Shown here piece after piece: positions 45,145 to 55,437 of a DNA stretch of 64,000 bases. This DNA comes from Fomitopsis serialis (Eukaryota > Basidiomycota > Agaricomycetes > Polyporales > Fomitopsidaceae): the NCBI RefSeq assembly GCF_022376445.1, contig NW_025955144.1:1-64000 (forward strand). Reading direction: 5' to 3'. The notes under the pieces are model-generated. The model worked only from the letters and a program-made list of their open reading frames with translations. It was not told the origin of the DNA and searched no databases. Made by a program: the position numbers and the translations under genes. Positions within the stretch are counted from its first letter, which is position 1. Every line of letters starts with the position of its first letter.

Positions 45145-47039
45145 GGTGCCAGTGCTAGTCAGTGTCGTTACGTGTGCGGCGAGTGTGTTTGACTCAACAC
45201 TAAATCAGGCCACGTTCAAGATCGGATCTGGAGTTATGTCCGGGTCACGGCTGCCAGAGGCGCACCCTCGTGTGGCCACAATGACCTAGCAGACCACCGT
45301 CCTGCGCTGACTCGGCGCCGGCACAGGGAAGCGCATTATAGCGAAACGACAGCATCATCATGATCATTGATCGTTGTTTATCCGGATAACATCGTGCACG
45401 AGAACGGGACCGCAACACCGCTCGCACTACTAGTACATTGCATTATGGACTCGGCGAAGAAAGTGGTTCTCAGCTTGAGGCTGCTCAACAATACATCAGT
45501 CATTACGGACGAATGCATGGCTGATTTCAACTACCTGAAGAAGATGCTCCCTCGATCTCATAGAATGTGCCTTGGTCATAAGGAACCCAGCATGTAGGGT
45601 TCTCTCGCACTCTATCGAACTCTTTCTTGCACGACGCTCCGGAACCCTCGACTATGAAACCATCTGCTTCGAGTGCCGAGATCACAGTCCACGTCCAGAA
45701 GCCGCATCCGCTTCCGTTTTCGTCGTATCTGTAGCGATGGAAGCGCTTTTCTTGCAGCCAGTTGTAGATGTCAGTAGTCGTAAACGTTTTCACAGGATTG
45801 AAGTACATCAGTCCGGGAGCGTTTGACGATATCAGAAACTTCTTCGTCACCATCCTAGACCATGCCAGTTATATGACATCAATCGCCGGATGCATCACAG
45901 AAGCGGACCACTCACTCAATGGTGACATCGGGGTTTTTCTCATCGGATTTGAATGTATCGAGGGTCACCGAACGCCAACCAGTGGTGGCAGTGTTCTCAT
46001 CGTCGGGTTGTATAATCGAGTATGCTAGGCCACAGCGCCTACGTGAAAATTCTATGAGGGATGATGAATTTTGAGCGAGTGGAGGCGTACCAATGAACGA
46101 GTTTCTGCTTTTGATTATCGGGATTCCCCTTTCGCATCTTCGCTCCAGTGATAGTGACGATCCTCACGACCTGGTCTCTGTCCTCTTCTTCCCATTCGTC
46201 GATCTTGATCTCATTTTCTGTCGGGATGGTCTGAAATCACTTCAGTAATGTTCACAGTGCAGGAGAGGAACACCAGCATACAGTCATTTTGCCTAGCCAG
46301 TTGCTGAATCCAAGAGAAATGCTTGTGGTGTTGGGATGTAGGAGCACCCATCCGGCTCCCGAGTATTTAAATCCCCTACGCACTGTGCTCGACACAAGGC
46401 GTTATTGTCAGTGACATGTATCATACACTTGTGTAGACGTGCTCACCTATCTTCCGCGACACTTGGCTGGAACTGTCCACCTGAAAGTACAATAACTCCA
46501 GGTTGCATCAATATGGACTGCGAACGAGTTCAACAGCACACGAAAACACGCCGCCACATCCACCTACGTTGACAGAGTAATTATCACAAAAGAGACTGAT
46601 GTGTCGCAACTACCAGTGCCCGTCAACCTCTGCCGATAACACGATGCCACAATTTCAATCACACTCACTAATCAACACCCATATCGTGTGCATGTCCGAG
46701 TCAAACGAGCCCCTTGATAGGTATAGGCCATGATTTTCCCGCACTTGAAGTAGCAAGATTGCGATACCGGAGACAGAAGTGTCCTCTTGTACCGGATGTT
46801 TCAAGTTCGTGGAAAATTCTGAGTCCGAACAAACAACTTGACGGCCAAGAAAGAGGCTCTTCATCGTCACAGCAGCGAAAAAACCTGGCTGTGCCAAGTT
46901 CGTCCAGCACATGAAGCTGCATTTGTTGACGAGAAGACGTCAGTACACACTACCCAAAGAAGAGCATGAAGTGGCGTATCTTAGGTTGACTGACAAATTG
47001 AAACAGAGTCAATCACACAAGCCAAACTAGGGTCGATTA
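45145..47039. repeat. Left arm of a 1,895-bp inverted repeat
   Basis: This arm is the reverse complement of 49730-51624 over exactly the same length. Every protein frame that can be compared between the arms is identical, and the only difference I noticed is one base near the outer end (GGATCTGGAG here, GGATTTGGAG when the other arm is reversed). The homology stops abruptly at both ends. The spacer of 2,690 bp holds kinase copy 3. Each arm contains one copy of an unrecognised spliced gene, here on the minus strand. Confidence 0.95.
45527..46921 (-). CDS. Unrecognised spliced gene X, left-arm copy
   Basis: I do not recognise the family with confidence. Coding-like exons in order: MCWTNLAQPGFFAAVTMKSL or an overlapping frame (46921-46670), then a segment RRGFKYSGAGWVLLHPNTTS and ISLGFSNWLGKMT, then TIPTENEIKIDEWEEEDRDQ and VVRIVTITGAKMRKGN, then YSIIQPDDENTATTGWRSVT, and a last exon MVTKKFLISSNAPGLMYFNP with WLQEKRFHRYRYDENGSGCG and WVPYDQGTFYEIEG, stopping at 45527. 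The last exon, with its Gly/Cys turn and the tryptophans, resembles fungal proteins of unknown function in the DUF7770 style, but this is a weak impression. Probably 250-300 residues. Donor and acceptor sites are regular. A sequence-identical copy lies in the other arm. Confidence 0.55.
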
Positions 47040-48204
47040 ACGCGTCGCATTCGGGTTACGACCTACGTGGTGCTGCGGTAATATGGTGATTTACTCCTGG
47101 TGCTCTGTGAAGAACTCTCATAACATGCGCGGCTGCTGTCAGTGAACGAATTGCATTGAAATTCCGCTCGCACTCGGCCTACGTTTTCGGGGTCGTCGTG
47201 CGCGTCGTGCTGCCCGTTTCCGCGTCCTGTGTTTGCGTTAGTGGGGTCGCTCGCGTCTGCGCACCCGTGGATACTCACCCTCGCCTACCCCGGCCATGCT
47301 GCTCACCCTTCCCAGCCATCCGCTCGTCGCTGTGCCAGCGCCCGCGGTATGTTTGTGGGTTGCATACAGTGGTGGCCTGCGGTGGCCCTGAGCGGCGCGA
47401 CGCGACTTGTGCGCGTACGGGAGCCCGCGCCACTGCGGAGTCTGAATGTGCCCTGCAAACCCGCTGGGTGATTACATAAGTTCTTTTCTTTCTCCGAACT
47501 TTACGCGTGCCGAGTAAATCCCTGAATCGCCGGGATTCAGATCTCAGATATCACGATCCTTAGTCTGGGAACTAGCCGCTCGGAGGTAAGCGGAGAGCGA
47601 AAAACCCACACCAGAGACACCTCCGTAAGTGGGCTTTTAGCTCTCCGCTCACCTCCGAGCGGCTGGTTCCGAGACTAGCGATCATGCGATCTCGGCTGCC
47701 CGACGCTGAGTCAGCGATCCCAGATCGCGTCCCGCCTACCCTTCGCGCACCGAACGCGACGCGTTGTGCTAGGTTATGCTCCTGCACGGCGAGATGTACG
47801 CGCTTCATTGTCGTCAAGATTAAGTAACTCAAGTGGCCGAAAGAAGCCTGCCAGAGTCGGCCAGACGAACTCCCCGAACTCCTCTGTACATCCATAATAG
47901 GCCCTTACGACTCGGATATCCAACCTGAATCCCCCGGCGGAGTCACCTCTGTGGAAGTGCACCGAGCCACTGGTAAGCCAGACACCTCCACCTTGATCCT
48001 AACACAGCATAGATAGAATAGCCAACGTCTGCATACTAGGGCTTCACCCTTAGATAACAATAAACAGGATATAACAACGGCGACGCTGAGACTCGTTTGG
48101 CTGCGCGAACAATGGCACAATGGGTAGTATCAATCCCATTTACAGTGCCTCTCAGATAGATTTCTATCGTACGCATGGAAAACGCTGACTCGATGCACTA
48201 CTAC
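47040..48204. other. Inverted-repeat spacer, left part; no gene
   Basis: Between the left arm and kinase copy 3. It contains the 117-bp hairpin described separately. The part from about 48130 is the 3' flank of copy 3 and is duplicated after copy 6 (54972-55070). No gene is supported. Confidence 0.5.
47561..47677. repeat. Long imperfect hairpin (about 42-bp arms)
   Basis: Arms 47561-47602 and 47636-47677 are complementary with about four mismatches (GCCGCTCGGAGGT in one arm, ACCTCCGAGCGGC in the other). A short loop carries a further CCCAC/GTGGG pair. Complementarity continues more weakly outside (CAGATCTCAGATATCACGAT versus GCGATCATGCGATCTCGGCTG). It may be a miniature inverted-repeat element or a folded RNA; there is no coding frame across it. 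Confidence 0.75.
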
Positions 48205-49215
48205 TCAAGGGGTGCTCTCGAAGCGGTAGTCGAGTGCATCGTTGACGGAGCGATTCATCCATTCCTCTTCACGGTAGAACGTGCCACAGATGAACGGTAT
48301 CATGAGATCCCAGAAAGGCTCATTCCGACCCGTAACCGTCTCCTCGTTTTCCGACTGTTCCTTCATCGCGATATATTCGAACCACGGCGGATAGAAGCCC
48401 GCCCATGCCCAGTCAACAAGCCAAAGCCTCCCGTCATCGCCGACGATGATATTGCGCATGTTGAGGTCTTGATGACAGAGCACGAGCGAGGACGTCCCCA
48501 TCATAGCGTCGAACGACACTGGTTGAGGGTGCTTCTTCGCATTCAGGTTCCTGGTTACAACACGCTGCGCGTGGTCGAACCAGGCAGACAACTCTGCGTA
48601 GGACGCAAAAGGGCCGCGTTGCTCTATGACTTTTCCAAAAACGGGCGATGTACACCGAAGCGCGTCGTTACCCGACGAGACTGGGCCTGGAACAGCGGCG
48701 CGGGGATGACGGATGCCCCTCAGTTGGCGTACATAGTCGCGCAACGTGAATACGACACAAAGCCGCTCTTCGACGGACATTGTCGGCCAGACCACAGAGA
48801 GCTGTCGCCCTGGAATGTAATCCATAACAATCCAAGTGAGCGTGCTCCGGCCCTCCGTTTCGTTGACGACCCGCCGGACACGCGGGACCGGGATAGTCGT
48901 GCAGCGGAAGACGAGGTCGAGAGTCAACGCCTCGGATGGCTGCGTGATGTAGTCCTCCGGACAGCCTGAGTACTTCGCAACGGTGGTTTCGTCGACGCGG
49001 CAGATGTTGTGATCGCCGAACGCGATGCGGCGCCCGCGATATGTCTTTCTGCCCTGCACGATAGCTTGAACGAGCTGCGCATCCGTCAAGTGATCGATGC
49101 TTGATGGCTACAACGAACTTGAAAGTGAGCTGGATGAACGGACACTACGTTGAATGGAACCGTGACAGACCGCATAGTCAGACCTAGGTCGACCGTCCGA
49201 TCCTGAGGAATCCAT
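48205..49215 (-). CDS. APH-fold phosphotransferase, array copy 3 (inside the inverted repeat)
   Basis: Exon 1 is 49215-49171 (MDSSGSDGRPRSDYA) and exon 2 is 49107-48205, starting PSSIDHLTDAQLVQAI, giving 315 residues. Motifs: RRIAFGDHNICRVDETTVAK, IPVPRVRRVV, CHQDLNMRNIIV, WLVDWAWAGFYPPWFEYIAM, and C-terminal FICGTFYREEEWMNR. It is the near twin of copy 6 at 53964 (exon 1 differs at one residue), with similarity extending about 80 bp past the stop. It lies in the spacer of the inverted repeat, opposite in direction to copy 6. Intact. Confidence 0.88.
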
Positions 49216-49729
49216 GAGATGCCGAGCGAATGAACGTGATGAAAATGTCCGTGGTGTCGCGTATGAAAGGCCCTATTAAGTGGTTTGGGCGCACGTGGAG
49301 GGCGAGGTCGGTGGAGATTGGAGGAGCCATAGCCAAGCCATAGCTATCGACTTATAAGCTTACTGCCTCCTAGCCTTGAGCGCTTGAGCCGTGGACGCCA
49401 CCTTAAGTTACATATCTGATTAATGTCACGTTTTCCTAGCGCCGCGTCTCGCAGCTACGTCCGTATTGTTGGGCCCCGCGCCCTTCAAACACACATAACT
49501 TAGGCGGAGGCCAGCGGGTCCGATATGGGATCACGCCGAACACAGCGGACTTCGACGGCCAGGCTGAGCCAGGGACTCGGAGCCGCGACCTTGGCTATGG
49601 CGTCCCAGGTCCGAGTCGAGCCAAGGCTGAGCGGCAAAGTACCCAAATCACTGCATGCCAACGTCCGACGACCTCCGCTTCTATACACACTTTTTGTGCG
49701 GGGTCTAACAATGTGGACCTAAGTAGCTG
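49216..49729. other. Inverted-repeat spacer, right part; no gene
   Basis: This is the 5' flank of copy 3 and GC-rich sequence with short frames on both strands and no motifs. It ends where the right arm begins. Confidence 0.5.
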
Positions 49730-51624
49730 TAATCGACCCTAGTTTGGCTTGTGTGATTGACTCTGTTTCAATTTGTCAGTCAACCTAAGATACGCCACTT
49801 CATGCTCTTCTTTGGGTAGTGTGTACTGACGTCTTCTCGTCAACAAATGCAGCTTCATGTGCTGGACGAACTTGGCACAGCCAGGTTTTTTCGCTGCTGT
49901 GACGATGAAGAGCCTCTTTCTTGGCCGTCAAGTTGTTTGTTCGGACTCAGAATTTTCCACGAACTTGAAACATCCGGTACAAGAGGACACTTCTGTCTCC
50001 GGTATCGCAATCTTGCTACTTCAAGTGCGGGAAAATCATGGCCTATACCTATCAAGGGGCTCGTTTGACTCGGACATGCACACGATATGGGTGTTGATTA
50101 GTGAGTGTGATTGAAATTGTGGCATCGTGTTATCGGCAGAGGTTGACGGGCACTGGTAGTTGCGACACATCAGTCTCTTTTGTGATAATTACTCTGTCAA
50201 CGTAGGTGGATGTGGCGGCGTGTTTTCGTGTGCTGTTGAACTCGTTCGCAGTCCATATTGATGCAACCTGGAGTTATTGTACTTTCAGGTGGACAGTTCC
50301 AGCCAAGTGTCGCGGAAGATAGGTGAGCACGTCTACACAAGTGTATGATACATGTCACTGACAATAACGCCTTGTGTCGAGCACAGTGCGTAGGGGATTT
50401 AAATACTCGGGAGCCGGATGGGTGCTCCTACATCCCAACACCACAAGCATTTCTCTTGGATTCAGCAACTGGCTAGGCAAAATGACTGTATGCTGGTGTT
50501 CCTCTCCTGCACTGTGAACATTACTGAAGTGATTTCAGACCATCCCGACAGAAAATGAGATCAAGATCGACGAATGGGAAGAAGAGGACAGAGACCAGGT
50601 CGTGAGGATCGTCACTATCACTGGAGCGAAGATGCGAAAGGGGAATCCCGATAATCAAAAGCAGAAACTCGTTCATTGGTACGCCTCCACTCGCTCAAAA
50701 TTCATCATCCCTCATAGAATTTTCACGTAGGCGCTGTGGCCTAGCATACTCGATTATACAACCCGACGATGAGAACACTGCCACCACTGGTTGGCGTTCG
50801 GTGACCCTCGATACATTCAAATCCGATGAGAAAAACCCCGATGTCACCATTGAGTGAGTGGTCCGCTTCTGTGATGCATCCGGCGATTGATGTCATATAA
50901 CTGGCATGGTCTAGGATGGTGACGAAGAAGTTTCTGATATCGTCAAACGCTCCCGGACTGATGTACTTCAATCCTGTGAAAACGTTTACGACTACTGACA
51001 TCTACAACTGGCTGCAAGAAAAGCGCTTCCATCGCTACAGATACGACGAAAACGGAAGCGGATGCGGCTTCTGGACGTGGACTGTGATCTCGGCACTCGA
51101 AGCAGATGGTTTCATAGTCGAGGGTTCCGGAGCGTCGTGCAAGAAAGAGTTCGATAGAGTGCGAGAGAACCCTACATGCTGGGTTCCTTATGACCAAGGC
51201 ACATTCTATGAGATCGAGGGAGCATCTTCTTCAGGTAGTTGAAATCAGCCATGCATTCGTCCGTAATGACTGATGTATTGTTGAGCAGCCTCAAGCTGAG
51301 AACCACTTTCTTCGCCGAGTCCATAATGCAATGTACTAGTAGTGCGAGCGGTGTTGCGGTCCCGTTCTCGTGCACGATGTTATCCGGATAAACAACGATC
51401 AATGATCATGATGATGCTGTCGTTTCGCTATAATGCGCTTCCCTGTGCCGGCGCCGAGTCAGCGCAGGACGGTGGTCTGCTAGGTCATTGTGGCCACACG
51501 AGGGTGCGCCTCTGGCAGCCGTGACCCGGACATAACTCCAAATCCGATCTTGAACGTGGCCTGATTTAGTGTTGAGTCAAACACACTCGCCGCACACGTA
51601 ACGACACTGACTAGCACTGGCACC
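49730..51624. repeat. Right arm of the 1,895-bp inverted repeat
   Basis: Reverse complement of 45145-47039. It begins TAATCGACCCTAG and ends at GGCACC, after which the sequence runs within about 50 bp into the middle of kinase copy 4. Carries gene X on the plus strand. Confidence 0.95.
49848..51242 (+). CDS. Unrecognised spliced gene X, right-arm copy
   Basis: Same gene as in the left arm, mirror-oriented and identical wherever frames can be compared. Clear splice sites are seen after GTGTTGATTA (GTGAGT), before GTGGACAGTTCC (TTTCAG), before ACCATCCCGACAG (TTTCAG) and after CTCGTTCATTG (GTACGC). The last exon starts MVTKKFLISSNAP and ends YEIEGASSSGS with TGA at 51240-51242. The exact first exon is uncertain because two overlapping frames (MQLHVLDELGTARFF and MCWTNLAQPGFFAAV) are open. 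Since both arms are identical, either both genes are functional or the duplication is very recent. Confidence 0.55.
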
Positions 51625-51677
51625 ACTACCGCAAGGACCTTCCAAGAAGCAACCCGGTTGAAGGAAGCACCCTCATT

Positions 51678-52180
51678 CAGCTGCGAACCATCCGCCACCC
51701 CCGCTCCGTTGTGCCAGGCCCAGTCGCTCCGGGCAGCCAGGCTCGTCAATGCGCCTCGCCTGTGTTTGGCCCCGCAATAGACAGACGAGGCCCGTTTACC
51801 TCGTACGACGAGCTGTCTGCGTGGTTCGACAAGGCGCAACGCCTTACGCTCGAGATCAAGGAGGCGCAGCCTGGGTGGGAACACATTCACTTTGAGCCGT
51901 TCGATACTGTCGCGGCTTCCTCAGCCCTCACGCTCTGCCACCAAGACCTCAACATGCGCAACATCATCGTCGGCGACGACGGCCGGCTGTGGCTCGTCGA
52001 CTGGGCGTGGGCCGGATTCTACCCGCCGTGGTTCGAGTACCTCGCCATGAAAGTGCAGACGGCCCACGAGGAACGGCTGATGAATCGCAAGGAGCCCTTC
52101 TGGACTTTGATGGTCCCGTTCATCTGCCGTCCGTATTACCCGGAGGAGCGGTGGATGCGTCGCATGTATGCAGCATGATA
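51678..52180 (+). pseudogene. APH-fold phosphotransferase, array copy 4, truncated at both ends
   Basis: The homology starts abruptly at QLRTIRHPRSVVPGPVAPGS, about 50 bp after the inverted-repeat arm ends, so the N-terminal lobe and exon 1 are missing. The C-lobe is well preserved: RRGPFTSYDELSAWFDKAQR, CHQDLNMRNIIV, WLVDWAWAGFYPPWFEYLAM, FICRPYYPEERWMRRMYAA. The end is also changed: TGA follows YAA because of a small shift, where copy 2 continues YLYRFDRRP. Very similar to copy 2. The missing half suggests that this gene was cut when the inverted repeat formed. Confidence 0.85.
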
Positions 52181-52368
52181 TTATCGGTTTCACAGGAAGC
52201 TATGAGTTCTGCCGTGTTCGCCGCTCCCTCTACTTGTGTTACAGCACCACTGAATCCACAACCCCGGCTTACTTCTGGTTCACCGAAAATGCACTCGAAA
52301 AGATAAGCGCCAACCCCGTATACTGCCATTTTGATGAGATATGCGTACTGTCGCTACTGATCAACTGC

Positions 52369-53354
52369 TCAACGATACCACATACCATTTACCATACCGC
52401 GGAACCACTTGTCTTGCCGATAATATGGTCCGCAAATGAACGGGACCAGTAAATCCCACAACGGCTCCTTCCTGTCCACCACCGTCTCCTCGTGGCTAGA
52501 CTGTATCCTCATCGCCACGTACTCGAACCAGCGCGGGTAAAAACCCGCCCACGCCCAGTCAATGAGCCACAGCCTCCCATCCTCCCCGACGATGATATTG
52601 CGCATGTTGATGTCTTGATGGGTGAGCACGAGTGGCCCCCGGTCGTCGAACGGGTCCGCGCGCACGCGCGCTTTGGCTTGCGCTGGGCCGACGCGCTGGG
52701 CGACGAGCGCGATGCGGTAGCGATCGTTGAAGAACGCTGCGAGCTCGTCAAGAGACGCGAACGGCCCCCTCCAATCGTACTTCGTGTCAAACAGCGGCGA
52801 GCTGCATTTGCGTGCGGGATGACCGAGCGGTGCGACCGGGCCTGGTATGGTCGACCGCGGGCGTCGGATGGTGCGCAGTTGGCGGACGTAGTCATGTAAT
52901 GTGAAAACTACGCGGAGTTTCTTCCACAACGGCATCTCTGGCCAGACGTGCGATAGCTGACGTCCCGGAATGTAGTCCATGACGATGAACTGCGAGCTTC
53001 TGCCTTGGATGACACGCCGAACACGTGGAACCGGGATGGCGGTGTGCTGGAAGACGAGCTCGAGGGTCAGAACCTCGGAGGGAGTCCCTACGGCTTCTTT
53101 GTCTTGAGCGGCCTTGCTGACGGTTCCAGGAGTAAGACGGCGGATTAACTCGGCCCCGATAGCATTGGACTGCTGGCTGAGCCGTGGCGCTGTCTGATTA
53201 AGCTGAAAAAGTTGTTCATTCGTCAAGTCATCGATATCTGACGACTGCATCCCGGATTGTGAAGTTGCAGCGATTCGGCGAAGGATAAGGAACGTACCGC
53301 GTAGTCAGACGCGGGACGTCTCGAATTCCGCTTTGGATCATGCTGGTGCTGCAT
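52369..53354 (-). CDS. APH-fold phosphotransferase, array copy 5 (divergent member)
   Basis: Exon 1 is 53354-53298 (MQHQHDPKRNSRRPASDYA) and exon 2 is 53244-52369, starting SSDIDDLTNEQLFQLNQ, giving 310 residues. It is the most divergent full copy: the catalytic loop is THQDINMRNIIV, the metal motif WLIDWAWAGFYPRWFEYVAM, and the lid region reads LIRRLTPGTVSKAAQDKEAV. It nevertheless keeps the hinge FIVMDYIPGRQLSHVWPEM and the C-terminal FICGPYYRQDKW. Ends YR before TAA-type stop at 52369. Intact. Confidence 0.85.
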
Positions 53355-53639
53355 GGTGTGTGCAAAAACGGAGGTTCTGTGTGAGGAGCAAAAGTGAGAG
53401 GCATTGTACAGGAGCGGTTGGGCCGACACCCACAAACATCAGTAAGAACAAACAGCGTGGAGGTCGGCGGGTGCGGTAGCATGCTATACAATCTGTACGG
53501 CTGGACCGACAGAGTCAACCATTCTGCTGCGAGGGGTCTGCGACAGCTTGAGAGGAACCTGCCGGCCGCAGGTCAGAGTGTGCTCGCTGCCGAAAGACCT
53601 CGCGCTGAAATTGAGTGGTCTGGTCTCCGTACGAATGCA

Positions 53640-53900
53640 TGTAGTGGAATAGGCCGTTGTGCATGAGCTTCAACTTGGTACATATCGGATGCAGACGCTG
53701 AGCGCTCAGGCCCACCGGGCCTAGAGGTGACCATTGGTACTTACCGATGATCACTAGCACTGCTGCCGCCGATGGCAGCTGCGACGCTCGAGCTCGACCC
53801 GCCGCGCAACGACTGTTTGGCAATGGGAGCGCGAGCAAGAGTGTGTTCGGATGAGTGCCGAGGGAAGGGGCGAAAGAGACGCCGAAAGGGCACTGTGGCC
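53640..53900. repeat. Dispersed repeat, copy 1
   Basis: About 200 bp matches 56225-56430 in the same orientation with gaps: ATAGGCCGTTG, GCATGAGCTT, GGTACATATCGGATGCAGAC, GCTGAGCGCT and GGCAGCTGCGACGCTCGA are shared. It lies in the 5' region of kinase copy 6; the partner lies in the region before HOG1. Confidence 0.7.
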
Positions 53901-53963
53901 ACTTGAACTTGTAAGTTTCGGACGCAGCACCACGGATGTTTTTCACGTTTCGCTCGACTTGTC

Positions 53964-54971
53964 ATGGAATCCTCAGGATCGGACGGTCGACCTCGGTCTG
54001 ACTATGCGGTTTGTCGCAGTTTCATTCAACGTAGTGTCCGCTGATCCGGCTCACTTTCCAGTTCGTTATAGCCATCAAGCATCGACCACTTGACGGACGC
54101 GCAGCTCGTCCACGCTATCGCGCAGGGCAGAAAGACATATCGCGGGCGCCGCATCGCGTTCGGCGACCACAACGTCAGCCGCGTCGACGAAACCACCGTC
54201 GCGAAGTACTCAGGCTGTCCGGAGGACTACGCCACGCAGCCGTCCGAGGCGCTGACTCTCGACCTCGTCTTCCGCCGCACGACCATCCCCGTCCCGCGTG
54301 TCCGGCGGGTCGTCACCGAAATGAACCAGGGCCCGCTCACTTGGATTGTTATGGATTACATTCCAGGGCGACAACTGTCTGCGGTCTGGCCTGCAATGTC
54401 CGTCGAAGAGCGGCTTCGTGTCGTATTCACGTTGCGCGACTATGTGCGCCAGCTGCGCGGCATCCGGCACCCCCGCGCTGCTGTTCCAGGCCCGCTCTCG
54501 TCGGGTGACGACGCGCTCCAGTGCACGTCGCCCGTCTTTGGAAAAGTCATAGAGGAACGCGGCCCCTTTGCGTCGTACGCAGAGTTATCTGCCTGGTTCG
54601 ACCACGCGCAGCGTGTTGTAGCCAGGAACCTGAATGCGAAGAAGCACCCTCAACCAGTGTCGTTCGACGCTGTGATGGGGACGTCCTCGCTCGTGCTCTG
54701 TCATCAAGACCTCAACATGCGCAATGTCATCGTCGGCGATGACGGGAGGCTCTGGCTCGTCGACTGGGCGTGGGCGGGCTTCTACCCGCCGTGGTTCGAA
54801 TATCTCGCGATGAAGGAACAGTCGAAGAACGAGGAGATGGTCATGGAGCGGAAGGAGCCCTTCTGGGATCTCATGATACCGTTCATTTGTGGCACGTTCT
54901 ACCGTGAAGAGGAATGGATGCATAGCTCCGTCCACAATGCACTCGGCTACCGCTTCGAGAGTACCCCTTGA
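53964..54971 (+). CDS. APH-fold phosphotransferase, array copy 6
   Basis: Exon 1 is 53964-54008 (MESSGSDGRPRSDYA) and exon 2 is 54072-54971, starting PSSIDHLTDAQLVHAI, giving 314 residues. Catalytic loop CHQDLNMRNVIV, metal site WLVDWAWAGFYPPWFEYLAM, C-terminus FICGTFYREEEWMHS. Near twin of copy 3, with similar 3' flanks (CCCCTTGAGTAGTAGTG) and opposite orientation. Intact. The pair shows that duplication went together with inversion in this region. Confidence 0.88.
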
Positions 54972-55437
54972 GTAGTAGTGTCCTGCATCGAGTTCGTATT
55001 TTCCACGTGTACAATATAAATGTCTCTCAATTGGCACTGTAAACGTGATTGATACTCCATGTGTGACTGCCAATCATTCCATCTTGTATCACACACGGAT
55101 GCCGTGTGTAACAACAGAGACAGGACGAGCGGGACAAAACGCGGTTCGTTCAATACGGATTAGTATATGTCCACCCGTATGCAATACGCGCCATGATCGC
55201 TGGAACAGTCGTGAACAGGGTAGACACTGCTCACAGGCCCGGGCTGCCCGCGCCGGCTGGCTCGCGTTGACCGATCTTCGACACATATTCTTAGCTCCGG
55301 TGTGCTCGTAAGAATGCCGCCGCGGGAGCTCGTTACCGCTCTGAAATGTGTCAGCAAGGATGAGCGAGAAACGGCATTGGTGTAGGCCCCCAGGGGATTG
55401 TGATCCGGGGATGATGGCTTACAGGGACGAGCTGTGG
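54972..55437. other. No supported gene; duplicated 3' flank of the kinase
   Basis: About the first 100 bp are similar to the 3' flank of copy 3 (48130-48204). The remainder has short frames only. Confidence 0.5.

Noticed and set aside
48175..48969. 264-codon plus-strand frame opposite kinase copy 3
   Set aside because: Exact antisense of a well-supported kinase; the same shadow appears opposite the other copies.
45145..51624. Inverted repeat as terminal repeats of a DNA transposon
   Set aside because: No transposase lies in the spacer or arms, the arms contain a spliced gene, and no target duplication is seen at the outer ends.
42149..54971. Array read as antibiotic-resistance (aminoglycoside phosphotransferase) genes
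   Set aside because: Only the kinase fold and the HxDxxxxN loop are shared. Fungal members of this fold act on unknown substrates, and nothing points to aminoglycosides.
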